A stretch of DNA of 64,000 bases from Saccharothrix tamanrassetensis. GTDB taxonomy: Bacteria; Actinomycetota; Actinomycetes; Mycobacteriales; Pseudonocardiaceae. Shown here piece after piece: positions 51,467 to 60,900 of the stretch (its first letter is position 1; every line of letters begins with the position of its first letter). The stretch lies in the NCBI RefSeq assembly GCF_014203665.1, contig NZ_JACHJN010000010.1, positions 124,001 to 188,000 on the forward strand, read 5' to 3'. Under the pieces are notes generated by a model that worked only from the letters and a program-made list of their open reading frames with translations, searched no databases and was not told the origin of the DNA. The translations under genes and the position numbers were made by a program.

Positions 51467-54400
51467 TCAGGTGTGCGGGATGTCGACATCGCACTCCCGC
51501 CAGTCCTGCTCGGCCGGGTGCGCCGCGATGCGCAGGTTGTGCGCGGCCACGGCGGTGTGCGGGTGGTCGGTGCCCAGGAACTCGACGCAGTCGGCGTGCG
51601 CCTCGGCGATCAGCACCGCCGCCCGGTCGGTCTCGCCCGCCGCCGCGCGGACCCGCGCCTCGTCGACGGCGGCGGCCAGCGTCCACGGGTGCGTGTCGCC
51701 CAGCCGCGTCCGGAGGGTCTCCGCGGCCACCGCGACGCAGTCGACCGCTCCGGTGTGGTCGCCGGCCGCGCGCAGCGCCAAGCCCAGCCCCAACCGGCAC
51801 AGCGCGATGAACGGGTGGTGCTCCAGGATGCCCTCCAGCCCCTGGAACCCGGTCAGCGCGGTGCGCGCCAGCTCCACGGCCAGCTCCGGGTCGCCGCCCA
51901 CCCGCCGGTGGTCGGCGGCGAAGCTCAGCGCGCAGCCCAGCGTGTACGGGTGGTCGGGCCCGATGACCTCGCGGTAGTCCCGCAACGCCTTGCCGGTGCG
52001 TTCCTTCGCCGCCCGCGTCCGGCCGGCCAGCCGCAGCGCGATGGCGTAGTTCCAGTACACGCCGATCTGCGTCCGGTTCAGCTCCGGCCGCAGGCTCTGC
52101 AGCTTCTGCGACGCCCCGAGCAGCGCTTCCAGCGCCTCCGGGTAGCGGCCGAGCTCGCGCTGGTAGAGCCCGATCTGGGCGAGCGTGACCCAGGTGAACT
52201 CGTCGCGTTCGCCGAACAGCCGCTTGCGCCGGCGGAAGTTGTCCTCCTCCAGCGCCAGCGCGCCCGCCGCGTCCCCGGACAGGAACATCGACGCCGCCAG
52301 GTTGTTGGCCGCGCGCCGGGTGTCCGGGTGGTCCTCGCCGAGCACCGACCGCAGGCCCTCCCAGGTGGCCTGGTCCTCCACCAGCGCCTCGGTGAACAGG
52401 CCGAGGCCGCGCAGGTCGCCGCCCCGGCCGCGCGCGGTGATCAGCGGCTGCGGGTGGGTGAGGTCGAGCGCGCGGCGCTGCCGGGCCAGTGCCAGGTCGT
52501 CCAGCCGCAGCGCCTCGGCCGCTTCGCCGAGCACCCGGTGCACGTTGGCCAGCTGGGCGGCGAGCCGGTTGCGCAGCGGGTCGTCCGCGCCGAACCGGTG
52601 GGTCCACGACTCCAGCAGCTCGCGGCCGGGCTCCAGGGCGGCCCGGCGCACGCCCGCGCCGCCGTCGGTGAACAGGAACCGCACCTGGTTGACCAGCCAG
52701 CGGCGCACCTTCGGGTCGCCGCTGCGCACCGCGCCGGACGGGAACACGTGCTGCTGCAGCTCCTGGAACCGGACCCGCCGGGTCTCGGACTTGTCCTCCA
52801 CCTCGGTCGGCGCGTAGGCGGCGAGCGCGGCCAGCACGTCGGCCTGCCGGGCTTCCCGTTCGGCGGGCGCCATCCCGGCGCGCAGCGCCCGCTGCACGAC
52901 CCGGTGCAGCCGCAGCGAGTACTGGTCGCCCCAGTCGACGCGGAACAGCCCGTGCCGCGCGCCGGCCCACAGCACCCGGTCGACCTCGCCCGCGTCCAGC
53001 TCCAGCGGCGCGGCGTCCACCCCGCCGACGGCGACCAGCCGGTCCAGGAACGCGGGCGAGCGCACCAGGCCGAGCGCCACGCCCTGCGGGGACAGGAACG
53101 CGCACAGCCGGGCGAGCAGCACGCAGACCCGGCCGATCCCGTTCTCCCGCAGCGACCCGGTCACCACGTCGACCACCCGGTCGACACCGTCCGCTTCGGA
53201 CCGGGCCAGCCGGTCGAAGAACGTGCGCACCGCCCACGCGGCGGAATCCGCGTCCGAGGAGCCCGCGCCGCGCTCGACCCGCACCGCCTCGGCGAGCCAG
53301 GAGCCGGCCAGGTCCAGCGCGAGCGGCAGGTGCCGCACCTCCGCCGCGACCCGCCGGGCGTCCTCGACACCCAGCCCGCGCACCCGGTCCAGCAGCAGCG
53401 CCACGCTGTCCGCCGCGACCATCGGCACCAGCTCGACCGACGGCGCGGCGGCGGCGTTCGAGGTGATCAGCACGTGGCCGGTGGTGCCCGGCGGCAGGAG
53501 GTCGGCGATCGCGTCCAGGTCGTCGGCGTTGTCGTAGACGAGCAGGAACCGCGCGTAGGACGGGTCGGTGGCCAGCCGGTCCAGCACGCTCAGCGAGCCG
53601 AAGTCGGTGGAGCCGGGCAGCCGCAGCCGCACGGCCAGCTCCGCCAGCCCCACCTGCAGGGACTGCCGGTCCTGGGCGGACAGCCACCACACGGCGTCGT
53701 AGTCGGCGGAGAACCGGTACGCGTACTCCAGGGCCAGCTCGCTCTTGCCCACGCCGGGCTCGCCGTTGAGCGTCACCACCGCGCGCTCGTCGCCCGCGTC
53801 GGTCAGCTCGTCGCGCAGCGCCTCGATGTCCGCGTCCCGCCCGACGAACGCCTGGTGGCGCGGCGGCAGCCGGAACACCACCGGGTCCGAACCGGGGATG
53901 CGCATCGGCGCGTCGTGCGCGGTGCCGGGCCGGTCGATCAGGCCGAAGTGACCGAGCAGCTTGGCGCTCAGCGTCTCCGGCAGGTGCTCGTGCACCGACA
54001 GGCCGCCCGCGTCGCCCTCCTCCAGCAGCAGCCGCAGCACGGTGCCGCCCGGCGGCGGCTCGACCTCGCCCAGGTGCGACGACACCAGCACCACCACGCC
54101 GAAACCGTCCCCGCTCGCGACCTCGGCCGGCGGCACGACCTGCGCGCCCGCGCGCTCCAGCTGGCCGCGCACCCAGTCGGCCCAGGCACGGTCGTGCGGC
54201 GCGTAGACGATCGCCACCCGGTCCGGGTCGGCGGCGGCGTCCAGGCCGAACACCCGCCGGTAGCGGGCGCGCAGCAGGGGCGGGACGGGCGCGCACACGC
54301 CGACCGTGCCACCGCTGACCGCCGCCGCGAGCCGGCCGTACTGGGCCTCCAGACCGCCGCCGCCGCTGGGTTCCTCGGCGAGGATCGCCAGCAGCGGGTC

Positions 54401-55168
54401 GAAGGCGTCGAACGGCCGGTACGGGATCTCCACCGTGCCGCCGTCCGGCACGCGCTTCGCCTGCCCGGCGAGCAGTTCCGCGAACGCGGCGTGGATCTGC
54501 GAGCGGATGCGCTGCGCGCGGGACTGCTCGGCGTCGTCGAACAGCGTGGCCACCGGCACCACGTCGATCCGGATCGGCGCGCGCTTGCGCACCTGTGCGG
54601 CCAGCTCCGCGGCGTCCGCGATCGCCCTCGGGCGCGGCCGGAAGCACACCACGGCCAGCTCGCACAGCGTGGCGATCAGCGTCAGCGACTCGTCCGCCAT
54701 CCCGGTGGGCGCGTCGATCAGCACCTGGTCGTACTCCGACTCGGCCAGCCGCGCCCGCAGCTCGGCGATCGCGCCCGCGTCCCCGTGCCGGGACTCGGGG
54801 CGCGGCCGGCCCGCCGCGTCGGTCGGCATCGCGGCCACCACGTCGATGTGGCCGACCGCGTCCGGCACGGGCAGCGCGAACCGCTCCACGACCGGCGGCG
54901 GGTCCTCCTCGCGGGCCGGGTCGGCGAGGTAGGCGGCGAGCAGCGCGCGGCCCAGCGCGTCCGGCAAAGCCTGGCGGGACACCAGGAACGGCTCCAGGTA
55001 CTCGCGCACGCGCGGCACCTCCGAGCCCCAGTCCACCACCAGCACCCGTTGGCCCGCAGCGGACAGCACCCAGGCGAGGTTCGCCACCGCGCTGGTGCGC
55101 CCGGTGCCGCCGGTCGCGGACAGGAACGCCGTCACACCGGTGTGGCCGTGGACCGCAGGGCTGCTCAT
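51467..55168 (-). CDS. fxsT: FxSxx-COOH system TPR protein FxsT (ParA-like, TIR-like, NB-ARC, TPR)
   Basis: The 1233-residue product has an N-terminal ParA/MinD-like domain with a degenerate P-loop (SATGGTGRTSAVANLAW) and VLIDAPTG, a TIR-like segment near residue 320 (VAIVYAPHDRAWADWVRGQLERAG, cut over two strands), an NB-ARC ATPase with intact Walker A GEPGVGKSE near residue 470 and LLVYDNADDLD, and a C-terminal TPR array. This order matches the large TPR protein of FxSxx-COOH RiPP loci. GGAG lies 6 nt before ATG 55168. It follows fxsA by 64 nt and may regulate or localise peptide maturation. Confidence 0.88.
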   Translation of the reverse strand: MSSPAVHGHTGVTAFLSATGGTGRTSAVANLAWVLSAAGQRVLVVDWGSEVPRVREYLEPFLVSRQALPDALGRALLAAYLADPAREEDPPPVVERFALPVPDAVGHIDVVAAMPTDAAGRPRPESRHGDAGAIAELRARLAESEYDQVLIDAPTGMADESLTLIATLCELAVVCFRPRPRAIADAAELAAQVRKRAPIRIDVVPVATLFDDAEQSRAQRIRSQIHAAFAELLAGQAKRVPDGGTVEIPYRPFDAFDPLLAILAEEPSGGGGLEAQYGRLAAAVSGGTVGVCAPVPPLLRARYRRVFGLDAAADPDRVAIVYAPHDRAWADWVRGQLERAGAQVVPPAEVASGDGFGVVVLVSSHLGEVEPPPGGTVLRLLLEEGDAGGLSVHEHLPETLSAKLLGHFGLIDRPGTAHDAPMRIPGSDPVVFRLPPRHQAFVGRDADIEALRDELTDAGDERAVVTLNGEPGVGKSELALEYAYRFSADYDAVWWLSAQDRQSLQVGLAELAVRLRLPGSTDFGSLSVLDRLATDPSYARFLLVYDNADDLDAIADLLPPGTTGHVLITSNAAAAPSVELVPMVAADSVALLLDRVRGLGVEDARRVAAEVRHLPLALDLAGSWLAEAVRVERGAGSSDADSAAWAVRTFFDRLARSEADGVDRVVDVVTGSLRENGIGRVCVLLARLCAFLSPQGVALGLVRSPAFLDRLVAVGGVDAAPLELDAGEVDRVLWAGARHGLFRVDWGDQYSLRLHRVVQRALRAGMAPAEREARQADVLAALAAYAPTEVEDKSETRRVRFQELQQHVFPSGAVRSGDPKVRRWLVNQVRFLFTDGGAGVRRAALEPGRELLESWTHRFGADDPLRNRLAAQLANVHRVLGEAAEALRLDDLALARQRRALDLTHPQPLITARGRGGDLRGLGLFTEALVEDQATWEGLRSVLGEDHPDTRRAANNLAASMFLSGDAAGALALEEDNFRRRKRLFGERDEFTWVTLAQIGLYQRELGRYPEALEALLGASQKLQSLRPELNRTQIGVYWNYAIALRLAGRTRAAKERTGKALRDYREVIGPDHPYTLGCALSFAADHRRVGGDPELAVELARTALTGFQGLEGILEHHPFIALCRLGLGLALRAAGDHTGAVDCVAVAAETLRTRLGDTHPWTLAAAVDEARVRAAAGETDRAAVLIAEAHADCVEFLGTDHPHTAVAAHNLRIAAHPAEQDWRECDVDIPHT

Positions 55169-55232
55169 CGACTGCTCCAGATCGGCGGTGTGGAAGGGAA
55201 CCGCGGCGATCGTCCCCCCACTCGGACGGCGG

Positions 55233-55400
55233 CTACAGGGAACTCTCGAAGGCCGCGAACCGGTTGGGCATCTCGGCGTTCTCGGCCAGGATCCGGTGCA
55301 GGGCGGCGCGCAGCGCGGTGTCCGGCAGCTCGGCCAGCCGGGCCAGGTCGATCCCCGTGACGTCGAGGAGCTCGGACTCCAGGACGGGTTCCTCAGCCAT
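55233..55400 (-). CDS. fxsA: FxsA precursor peptide, C-terminus FESSL
   Basis: The 55-residue peptide ends RFAAFESSL, the F-x-S-x-x-COOH signature that defines substrates of the FxsB radical SAM maturase, which installs a three-residue aromatic cyclophane. The leader is acidic and helical (LLDVTGIDLARLAELPDTAL, ALHRILAEN), as in other FxsA leaders. ATG 55400 has GAGGGGG 9 nt upstream. It is divergent from fxsB across 162 bp with a -10 hexamer (55457-55462) and an 8-bp inverted repeat (55430-55456). Confidence 0.9.
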   Translation of the reverse strand: MAEEPVLESELLDVTGIDLARLAELPDTALRAALHRILAENAEMPNRFAAFESSL

Positions 55401-55429
55401 CACGCCATACCCCCTCACCGCAAAGCTGC

Positions 55430-55456
55430 GGGGTTGTCCGCAGTGCGCACAACCCC
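55430..55456. promoter_or_regulatory. Inverted repeat GGGGTTGT-N11-ACAACCCC in fxs divergent promoter
   Basis: Perfect 8-bp arms at 55430-55437 and 55449-55456 lie just downstream of the fxsA -10 hexamer, the position of a repressor site. A smaller CCGCA/TGCGG hairpin overlaps its left edge. Confidence 0.55.
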
Positions 55457-55462
55457 ATCCTA
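55457..55462 (-). promoter_or_regulatory. -10 hexamer TAGGAT of fxsA-fxsT operon
   Basis: Minus-strand TAGGAT directly abuts the inverted repeat; the predicted 5' leader is about 50 nt, so fxsA is not leaderless. Confidence 0.5.
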
Positions 55463-55562
55463 GTGCGCGGCAACGGGCAATGCGGGGAATCCTCCGATTG
55501 GCGGAAGTCGCGGCCGGCGCGATGTGTTTGGTTTGTTCGGGGGCTGATGGATCGGGGGGTGC

Positions 55563-56684
55563 ATGGAAGCGCGGCCGTTCCGCCAGTTCGTGGTGAAGGT
55601 GCACAGCCGCTGCAACCTCGCCTGCGACTACTGCTACGTCTACGAACTCGCCGACCAGGGCTGGCGTTCCCGACCGCGCGCGATGTCGCCGGAAGTGGTC
55701 GCGCGCACCGCCGAACGGGTGGCGGAGCACGTGCGCGCGCACCGGCTCTCCGAGGTGGAAGTCGTGCTGCACGGCGGTGAACCGCTGCTCTTCGGACGTG
55801 CCCCGGTGAAGTCGCTGGTGCGCCGGTTCCGGTCCGCGGTGCCCGCCCGGGTGCGCTTCTCCGTGCAGACCAACGGAACGCTGCTCGACCGCGATTTCCT
55901 GGACCTGCTCGCGGCGCTGGACGTGCGGGTCGGCGTGAGCGTGGACGGCGACCCGGAAGCCCACGACCGGCACCGCGTCCGCCCCGACGGAACCGGCAGC
56001 TGGGCGGCCGTGCGCTCGGCGTTGCGGTTGCTGGCGGGCGAGTTCCGCTCGGTTTACGGCGGCCTGCTGTGCGTCGTGGACGTGCGGACCGATCCGTTCC
56101 GGGTCTACGAGTCGCTGCTGGAATTCGCGCCGCCCGTCATCGATTTCCTGCTGCCGCACGGGAACTGGTCCACACCGCCACAAGACCGGATCAGCGGTTC
56201 ATCGGACACGCCCTACGCGGATTGGCTGATCGCGTTGTTCGACCGCTGGTATGTCCGACCGGAAACACGGGTGCGGCTGTTCGAGGAGTTGCTGAACGTG
56301 GTGCTGGGCGGCCGATCCCGCGTGGAAGGCGTCGGGTTGACACCGACCGCGCAGGTGGTGGTGGAGACCGACGGCGCCATCTCCGCGTCGGACATCCTGG
56401 CGTCCTCCTCCCCCGCCGCCGCGTTCACCGGGTTGCACGTGGCCCGCGACGACTTCGACCGGGTGTCGGTCTCGCCGGAAGTCGTTGCCGCACAATCGGG
56501 CCTGGCCGGGCTGTCGGCGACCTGCCGGTCGTGCGCGGTGGTGTCGGCGTGCGGCGGCGGCCTGCGCGCCCACCGCTTCGCGGCCGACGGGTTCGACCAC
56601 CCCTCGGTGTACTGCCCCGACCTGTACCGGCTGATCACCCACATCCGCGACCGCGTGGCGGCGGACCTGGCGGCGCTGGCGTGA
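55563..56684 (+). CDS. fxsB: FxsB-type radical SAM/SPASM cyclophane maturase
   Basis: The 373-residue radical SAM enzyme has the [4Fe-4S] motif CNLACDYC at residues about 18-25, the SAM-binding VVLHGGEPLLFG segment, VQTNGTLL, and a C-terminal SPASM-like Cys set (TCRSCAVVSACGGG and YCPDLYRLI). FxsB enzymes crosslink the aromatic ring of FxSxx peptides through a C-C bond. The nearby FxsA, FxsT and HExxH genes identify the locus. The ATG is 163 bp from the fxsA start on the opposite strand. Its stop overlaps the HExxH gene (GTGA). Confidence 0.92.
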   Translation: MEARPFRQFVVKVHSRCNLACDYCYVYELADQGWRSRPRAMSPEVVARTAERVAEHVRAHRLSEVEVVLHGGEPLLFGRAPVKSLVRRFRSAVPARVRFSVQTNGTLLDRDFLDLLAALDVRVGVSVDGDPEAHDRHRVRPDGTGSWAAVRSALRLLAGEFRSVYGGLLCVVDVRTDPFRVYESLLEFAPPVIDFLLPHGNWSTPPQDRISGSSDTPYADWLIALFDRWYVRPETRVRLFEELLNVVLGGRSRVEGVGLTPTAQVVVETDGAISASDILASSSPAAAFTGLHVARDDFDRVSVSPEVVAAQSGLAGLSATCRSCAVVSACGGGLRAHRFAADGFDHPSVYCPDLYRLITHIRDRVAADLAALA

Positions 56685-57823
56685 CGGTTCGGCCGTGGCG
56701 GCTGTCCGCCGAGGATTTCACCGCCCTGTCCCGGGGTGGGGGCGGGCCGCGGGCCGTCCGCGCCCTGCGGTTGGCGCGGCGCAGCCGGACGTCGTTGCTG
56801 GTCCGCATGATCGCGGCGGCACCGGCGGCACGTCCGGCGTACCGGCTGCTGGTGGACGCCGACCGCGCGTCGCCGGAGGCCGTGGCCCGGGTGCTGGACC
56901 ACCCGTCGGTGGGTGCGTGGGCCACCCGCACCGCGCTGGCCCTGCACCGCGGTTCGCCCGCCTGCCCCGCCGAGCTGGCTTTCGTCGCGGCGGCGGCGGC
57001 CATCCGCGCCGGGATCGAACCCCGCGTCGACTTCCCGCCGGCCGAGGTGTTCTCGCTGCCGTCCCTGGGTGTCGCCGACCCGCGCACGCTGGCCTACGAG
57101 CCGTTGCCCGAGGTGGCGCTGGGTCCGCACGTGGTGCAGCTCGACGTGTGGGCGGGTGGTGGCGTGCCGTCCGGTCTGGCCGTCGCCGCCGAGGTGGACC
57201 TGGCGCGGTGGCGGCCGGCGCTGGTCGGTGCGTGGGACCTGCTGGCGCGTGACCACCCGGCGATGGCCGAGGAGTTCGCCGAACTGATCACCGTGCTGAC
57301 ACCGATGCCCGAGTCGCGTTCGGGCACGACCAGCGCGACGGTCGCGGACGCGTTCGGCTGCGTGTTCCTGTCGCCGGCCCCGGACGCGGAGACCATCGCG
57401 GTCACCCTGACGCACGAGGCCCAGCACACCAAGCTGGTGGCCCTGATGGACCTGTTCCCGCTGCTGGTGCCCGATCGGCGGGAGGTCTTCTACGCGCCGT
57501 GGCGCGAGGACCCCAGGCCCCTCGCCGGCCTGCTGCACGGCACCTACGCGCACCTGGGCGTGGCCGCGTTCTGGCGCACCCGGCCGGGCGTGGCCGCGCA
57601 GACCGAGTACGCCCGCTGGCGCTCCGCCGCGCTGAGCGCCGCCGAGACCCTGCTCACCAGCGGGAGGCTCACCCCCACCGGCCACACCTTCGTGACCGGG
57701 ATGGCTTGCGTGCTGCGGCAGTGGTGCGCCGAGCCGGTGCACCCGGCGGCGCTCGACCGGGCCACCGCCGAGGCCGCCGCCCACCGCTCACGCTGGCAGG
57801 CGCGGGTCGCCGAGCACGGCTGA
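56681..57823 (+). CDS. HExxH-motif putative peptide-modification protein of the fxs locus
   Basis: The 380-residue protein matches the HExxH-motif proteins coupled to FxsB: LTHEAQHTKLVALMDLF holds the zinc-site HExxH (HEAQH), with further conserved downstream acidic and Trp residues. The N-terminal ~200 residues are helical and Arg/Ala rich. The motif suggests a zinc metalloprotease that trims the modified FxsA leader, or another metal-dependent modifier. GTG 56681 overlaps the fxsB stop by 4 bp, so stoichiometric expression with FxsB is likely. Confidence 0.85.
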   Translation: MTVRPWRLSAEDFTALSRGGGGPRAVRALRLARRSRTSLLVRMIAAAPAARPAYRLLVDADRASPEAVARVLDHPSVGAWATRTALALHRGSPACPAELAFVAAAAAIRAGIEPRVDFPPAEVFSLPSLGVADPRTLAYEPLPEVALGPHVVQLDVWAGGGVPSGLAVAAEVDLARWRPALVGAWDLLARDHPAMAEEFAELITVLTPMPESRSGTTSATVADAFGCVFLSPAPDAETIAVTLTHEAQHTKLVALMDLFPLLVPDRREVFYAPWREDPRPLAGLLHGTYAHLGVAAFWRTRPGVAAQTEYARWRSAALSAAETLLTSGRLTPTGHTFVTGMACVLRQWCAEPVHPAALDRATAEAAAHRSRWQARVAEHG

Positions 57824-57891
57824 CCGGGTGTCCGACCCGACACTCCCGCGACGCGCCGGGCGTGGTCCACGGGACTGGGCTGTTCGGCCGC

Positions 57892-57897
57892 GATACT
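57892..57897 (+). promoter_or_regulatory. -10 hexamer GATACT upstream of the nuclease-helicase
   Basis: GATACT keeps the A2/T6 positions and ends 7 nt before ATG 57905, consistent with another leaderless gene. Confidence 0.4.
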
Positions 57898-57904
57898 GCG
57901 CGCC

Positions 57905-60900
57905 ATGCTCACCGCCGACGGCCGACTGGTGCACTCCCCGGCGGATTTGGTGGACCTGTTGGAGTGCGGGCACCGCAGCCGGCTGGCGTTGGCTTCGGCG
58001 CTGGGGCTGCCCGGCGCCCCGCAGCCGGACGACCGGCGTGACGTGTTGGCGGCCAAGCACGGGATCGCGCACGAGCAGGCGGTGCTGGAGCGGTTCAAGG
58101 CGCGCTGCGACGTGGTCGAGATCGCCCAGCCGGCGCCGACGCACGAAGCGCTGAGCGAGGCCGCAGCGCAGACCCGGGCCGCGATCCGGGCCGGTGCGCC
58201 GGTCGTCTACCAGGGCGTCTTCTACGCCGACGGGTTCCAGGGCCGGGCCGACTTCCTGGTCCGCGGCGAGCACGGCTACGAGCCGCACGACGCCAAGCTC
58301 GCCCGGCACGCGACCCCGGCGGCCGTCGTGCAGCTGACCGCGTACGCGAACGCGCTGGGGTCGGACGCCGGGCCGGGGATGCACCTGCTGCTGGGCGACG
58401 ACAGCGTCCGCACGTTCCGGGTCGCCGACTTCCTGCCGCTGGTGCGCAGTCTCGAACAGCGGCTGCACGAGCGAACCGGATCGGTGACGCTGCCGGAGCG
58501 GCTGTGGGACGACGAACGGCCCGCGTGCGCGACCTGCCGGTTCTCCCGGCACTGCGCGAGCGGCCGGGACCGCGACCGGGACCTCTCGCTGGTCGCCGGC
58601 ATCCGCGCGGACCAGCGGCGCAAGCTGGTCGCCGCCGGGCTCGGCACGATCGACGCGCTCGCCAACGCCACTCGCGAGGACCGGCCGGCGACCATGTCCG
58701 CCGCGACGTTCACCGGACTGCGGGCGCAGGCGGCCCTCCAGGTCATCCAGGACGACTCCCGGACGACCGACGACCCGATCGGCAAGGTCGCCTACGAGGT
58801 CGTCGCGCCCGAGGCGCTGGCCGAGTTGCCCGCGCCGAGCCCCGGCGACCTGTTCTTCGACATGGAGGGCGACCCGTTCGCGCTGGCCGGTGAAGGCTTG
58901 GAGTACCTGTTCGGCGTCGTCACCCCGGAGGAGGAGTTCACACCGTTCTGGGCGCACACCCGGCCGCAGGAGAAAGCCGCGTTCGAGCGTTTCGTGGACT
59001 TCGCCACGCAGCGGCTCCAGGAGCACCCCGGCGCGCACGTCTACCACTACGCGCCTTACGAGGTCAGTGCGCTCAAGCGGCTCGCGGCGCTGCACGGGAC
59101 ACGTGAGGAGGCCGTCGACCACCTGCTGCGGTCCGGCGCGTTGGTGGACCTGTACGCCGTGGTGCGCAAGGCGCTGCGGGTTTCACAGCGCTCCTACTCG
59201 ATCAAGTACCTCGAGCCGCTCTACATGCCTTCGACGCGCGACGGCGACGTGACGAACGCCGTGTCGAGCATCGAGGCGTACGAGGAGTTCCTGACCCTCA
59301 ACGAACTCGACGACGTGGCGCGCGCCGAGGAAGTGCTCGACGGCATCGCGGACTACAACGCCTACGACTGCGTCTCCACGCGCCGCCTCTACCGGTTCCT
59401 GCTGGAAGTGAGGGCCGAGGCCGGGATCGAGCCCCACGTCCCCGAGAAGTCGTTCGTGGACGAGATCGACGACGAGATGGCCGCCCAGCGCCGGGCCGAG
59501 CGCGCCGAGCGGATGGCCGCGGTGGTCGACCCGCTGCTCGAAGGCCTGCCCGACAACCCCGCCGACTTCACCCCCGACCAACGCGCGCGAGCCCTCCTCG
59601 CGGCGGCCGTCGGCTACCACCGCCGCGAGACCAACCCGGCCTGGTGGGACTTCTTCCGCCAGGTGGCCGCGCCCCTGTCGGAGCTGGAGGCGGACAGCGC
59701 CTGCACCGTGCCGGTCTCGGTCCGGGCGGAGGACTGGACGATGCCGTCCGGCCGGGTGCGCAAGGCGAAGCGCGAGGTGCGGGTCCGCTGCGACCCGGAC
59801 CGACCGCACCCGTTCACCCCGAACGAGCAGGTCCGACTGCTGTACCCCGGCACCCCGAACCGGACCCGGGACGCCGTCGTGGTGGGCGAGTCGGCCGAGG
59901 ACATCGTCCTGGTCGAGAGCGTGTCGCCGGACGAGGTCGACGGCGACCGCCCGGTGGCCGTCCTGCCCGGCAGCCCGGTACGGCCGTCGCCCAAGGACGA
60001 GGCCGTCTACGAACTGGCACGCCTCGTCGTCGACTCGCTACCGGACCTGCCCGCGCACCCCGGCGTCGACCTCGTGCGGCGGACCCCGCCACGGGTGCGC
60101 GGCTCGTTGCCGCACGGTGACGACCTCATCGCCGACGTGATCGCGGCAGTGGACGCCTTGAACGGGTCCACGCTGGCCGTCCAGGGACCGCCCGGCGCGG
60201 GCAAGACCTACCTCGCGGGACGGCTCATCGCGCACCTCGTGCGCGGCGGTCGCAGCGTCGGCGTGACGTCGAACAGCCACAAGGCCGTCGAGAACGTGCT
60301 CAGCGCGGCACAGGCCGCCGGACGTGAACTGGCCGTGCCGATCCCGACCGCCAAACGACCCAAGGGCACTCCCGCGAAGGACTGCACCTGGGAGCAGCCG
60401 AGGGACAACCCGGCACTGGTCCGCTGGCGGAACGACCAGGGCGCCGGCCACCTGGTCGGCGGGACCGCCTGGACCTTCGCCAACGCCGCACTGCGCGAGC
60501 AGCCGTTCGACGTGCTGATCGTGGACGAGGCCGGCCAGTTCGCCCTGGCCGACGCGCTCGCGGTGTCCACGTGCGCGAAGAACCTCGTCCTGCTGGGAGA
60601 TCCCCAGCAGCTGCCCCAGGTGGTGCAGGGGACGCACCCGGCCGGCGCGGACGCGTCGGCCCTCGGGCACCTCATCGGCGACGCCGACGTGATCCCGCCC
60701 GGACTCGGCTACTTCCTCGACCAGACCCGACGAATGCACCCCGACGTCTGCGAGCCGGTGTCACGGCTGTCGTACGCCGGCCTCCTGCACGCCCATCCCA
60801 GCACCGCATCCCGCGGCATCTCCGGCCTCAGGTCCGGTGTGTACGTGCGAGAGGTCGAACACCGCCACAACACCACCAGCTCGCTGGAAGAAGCGTTGGC

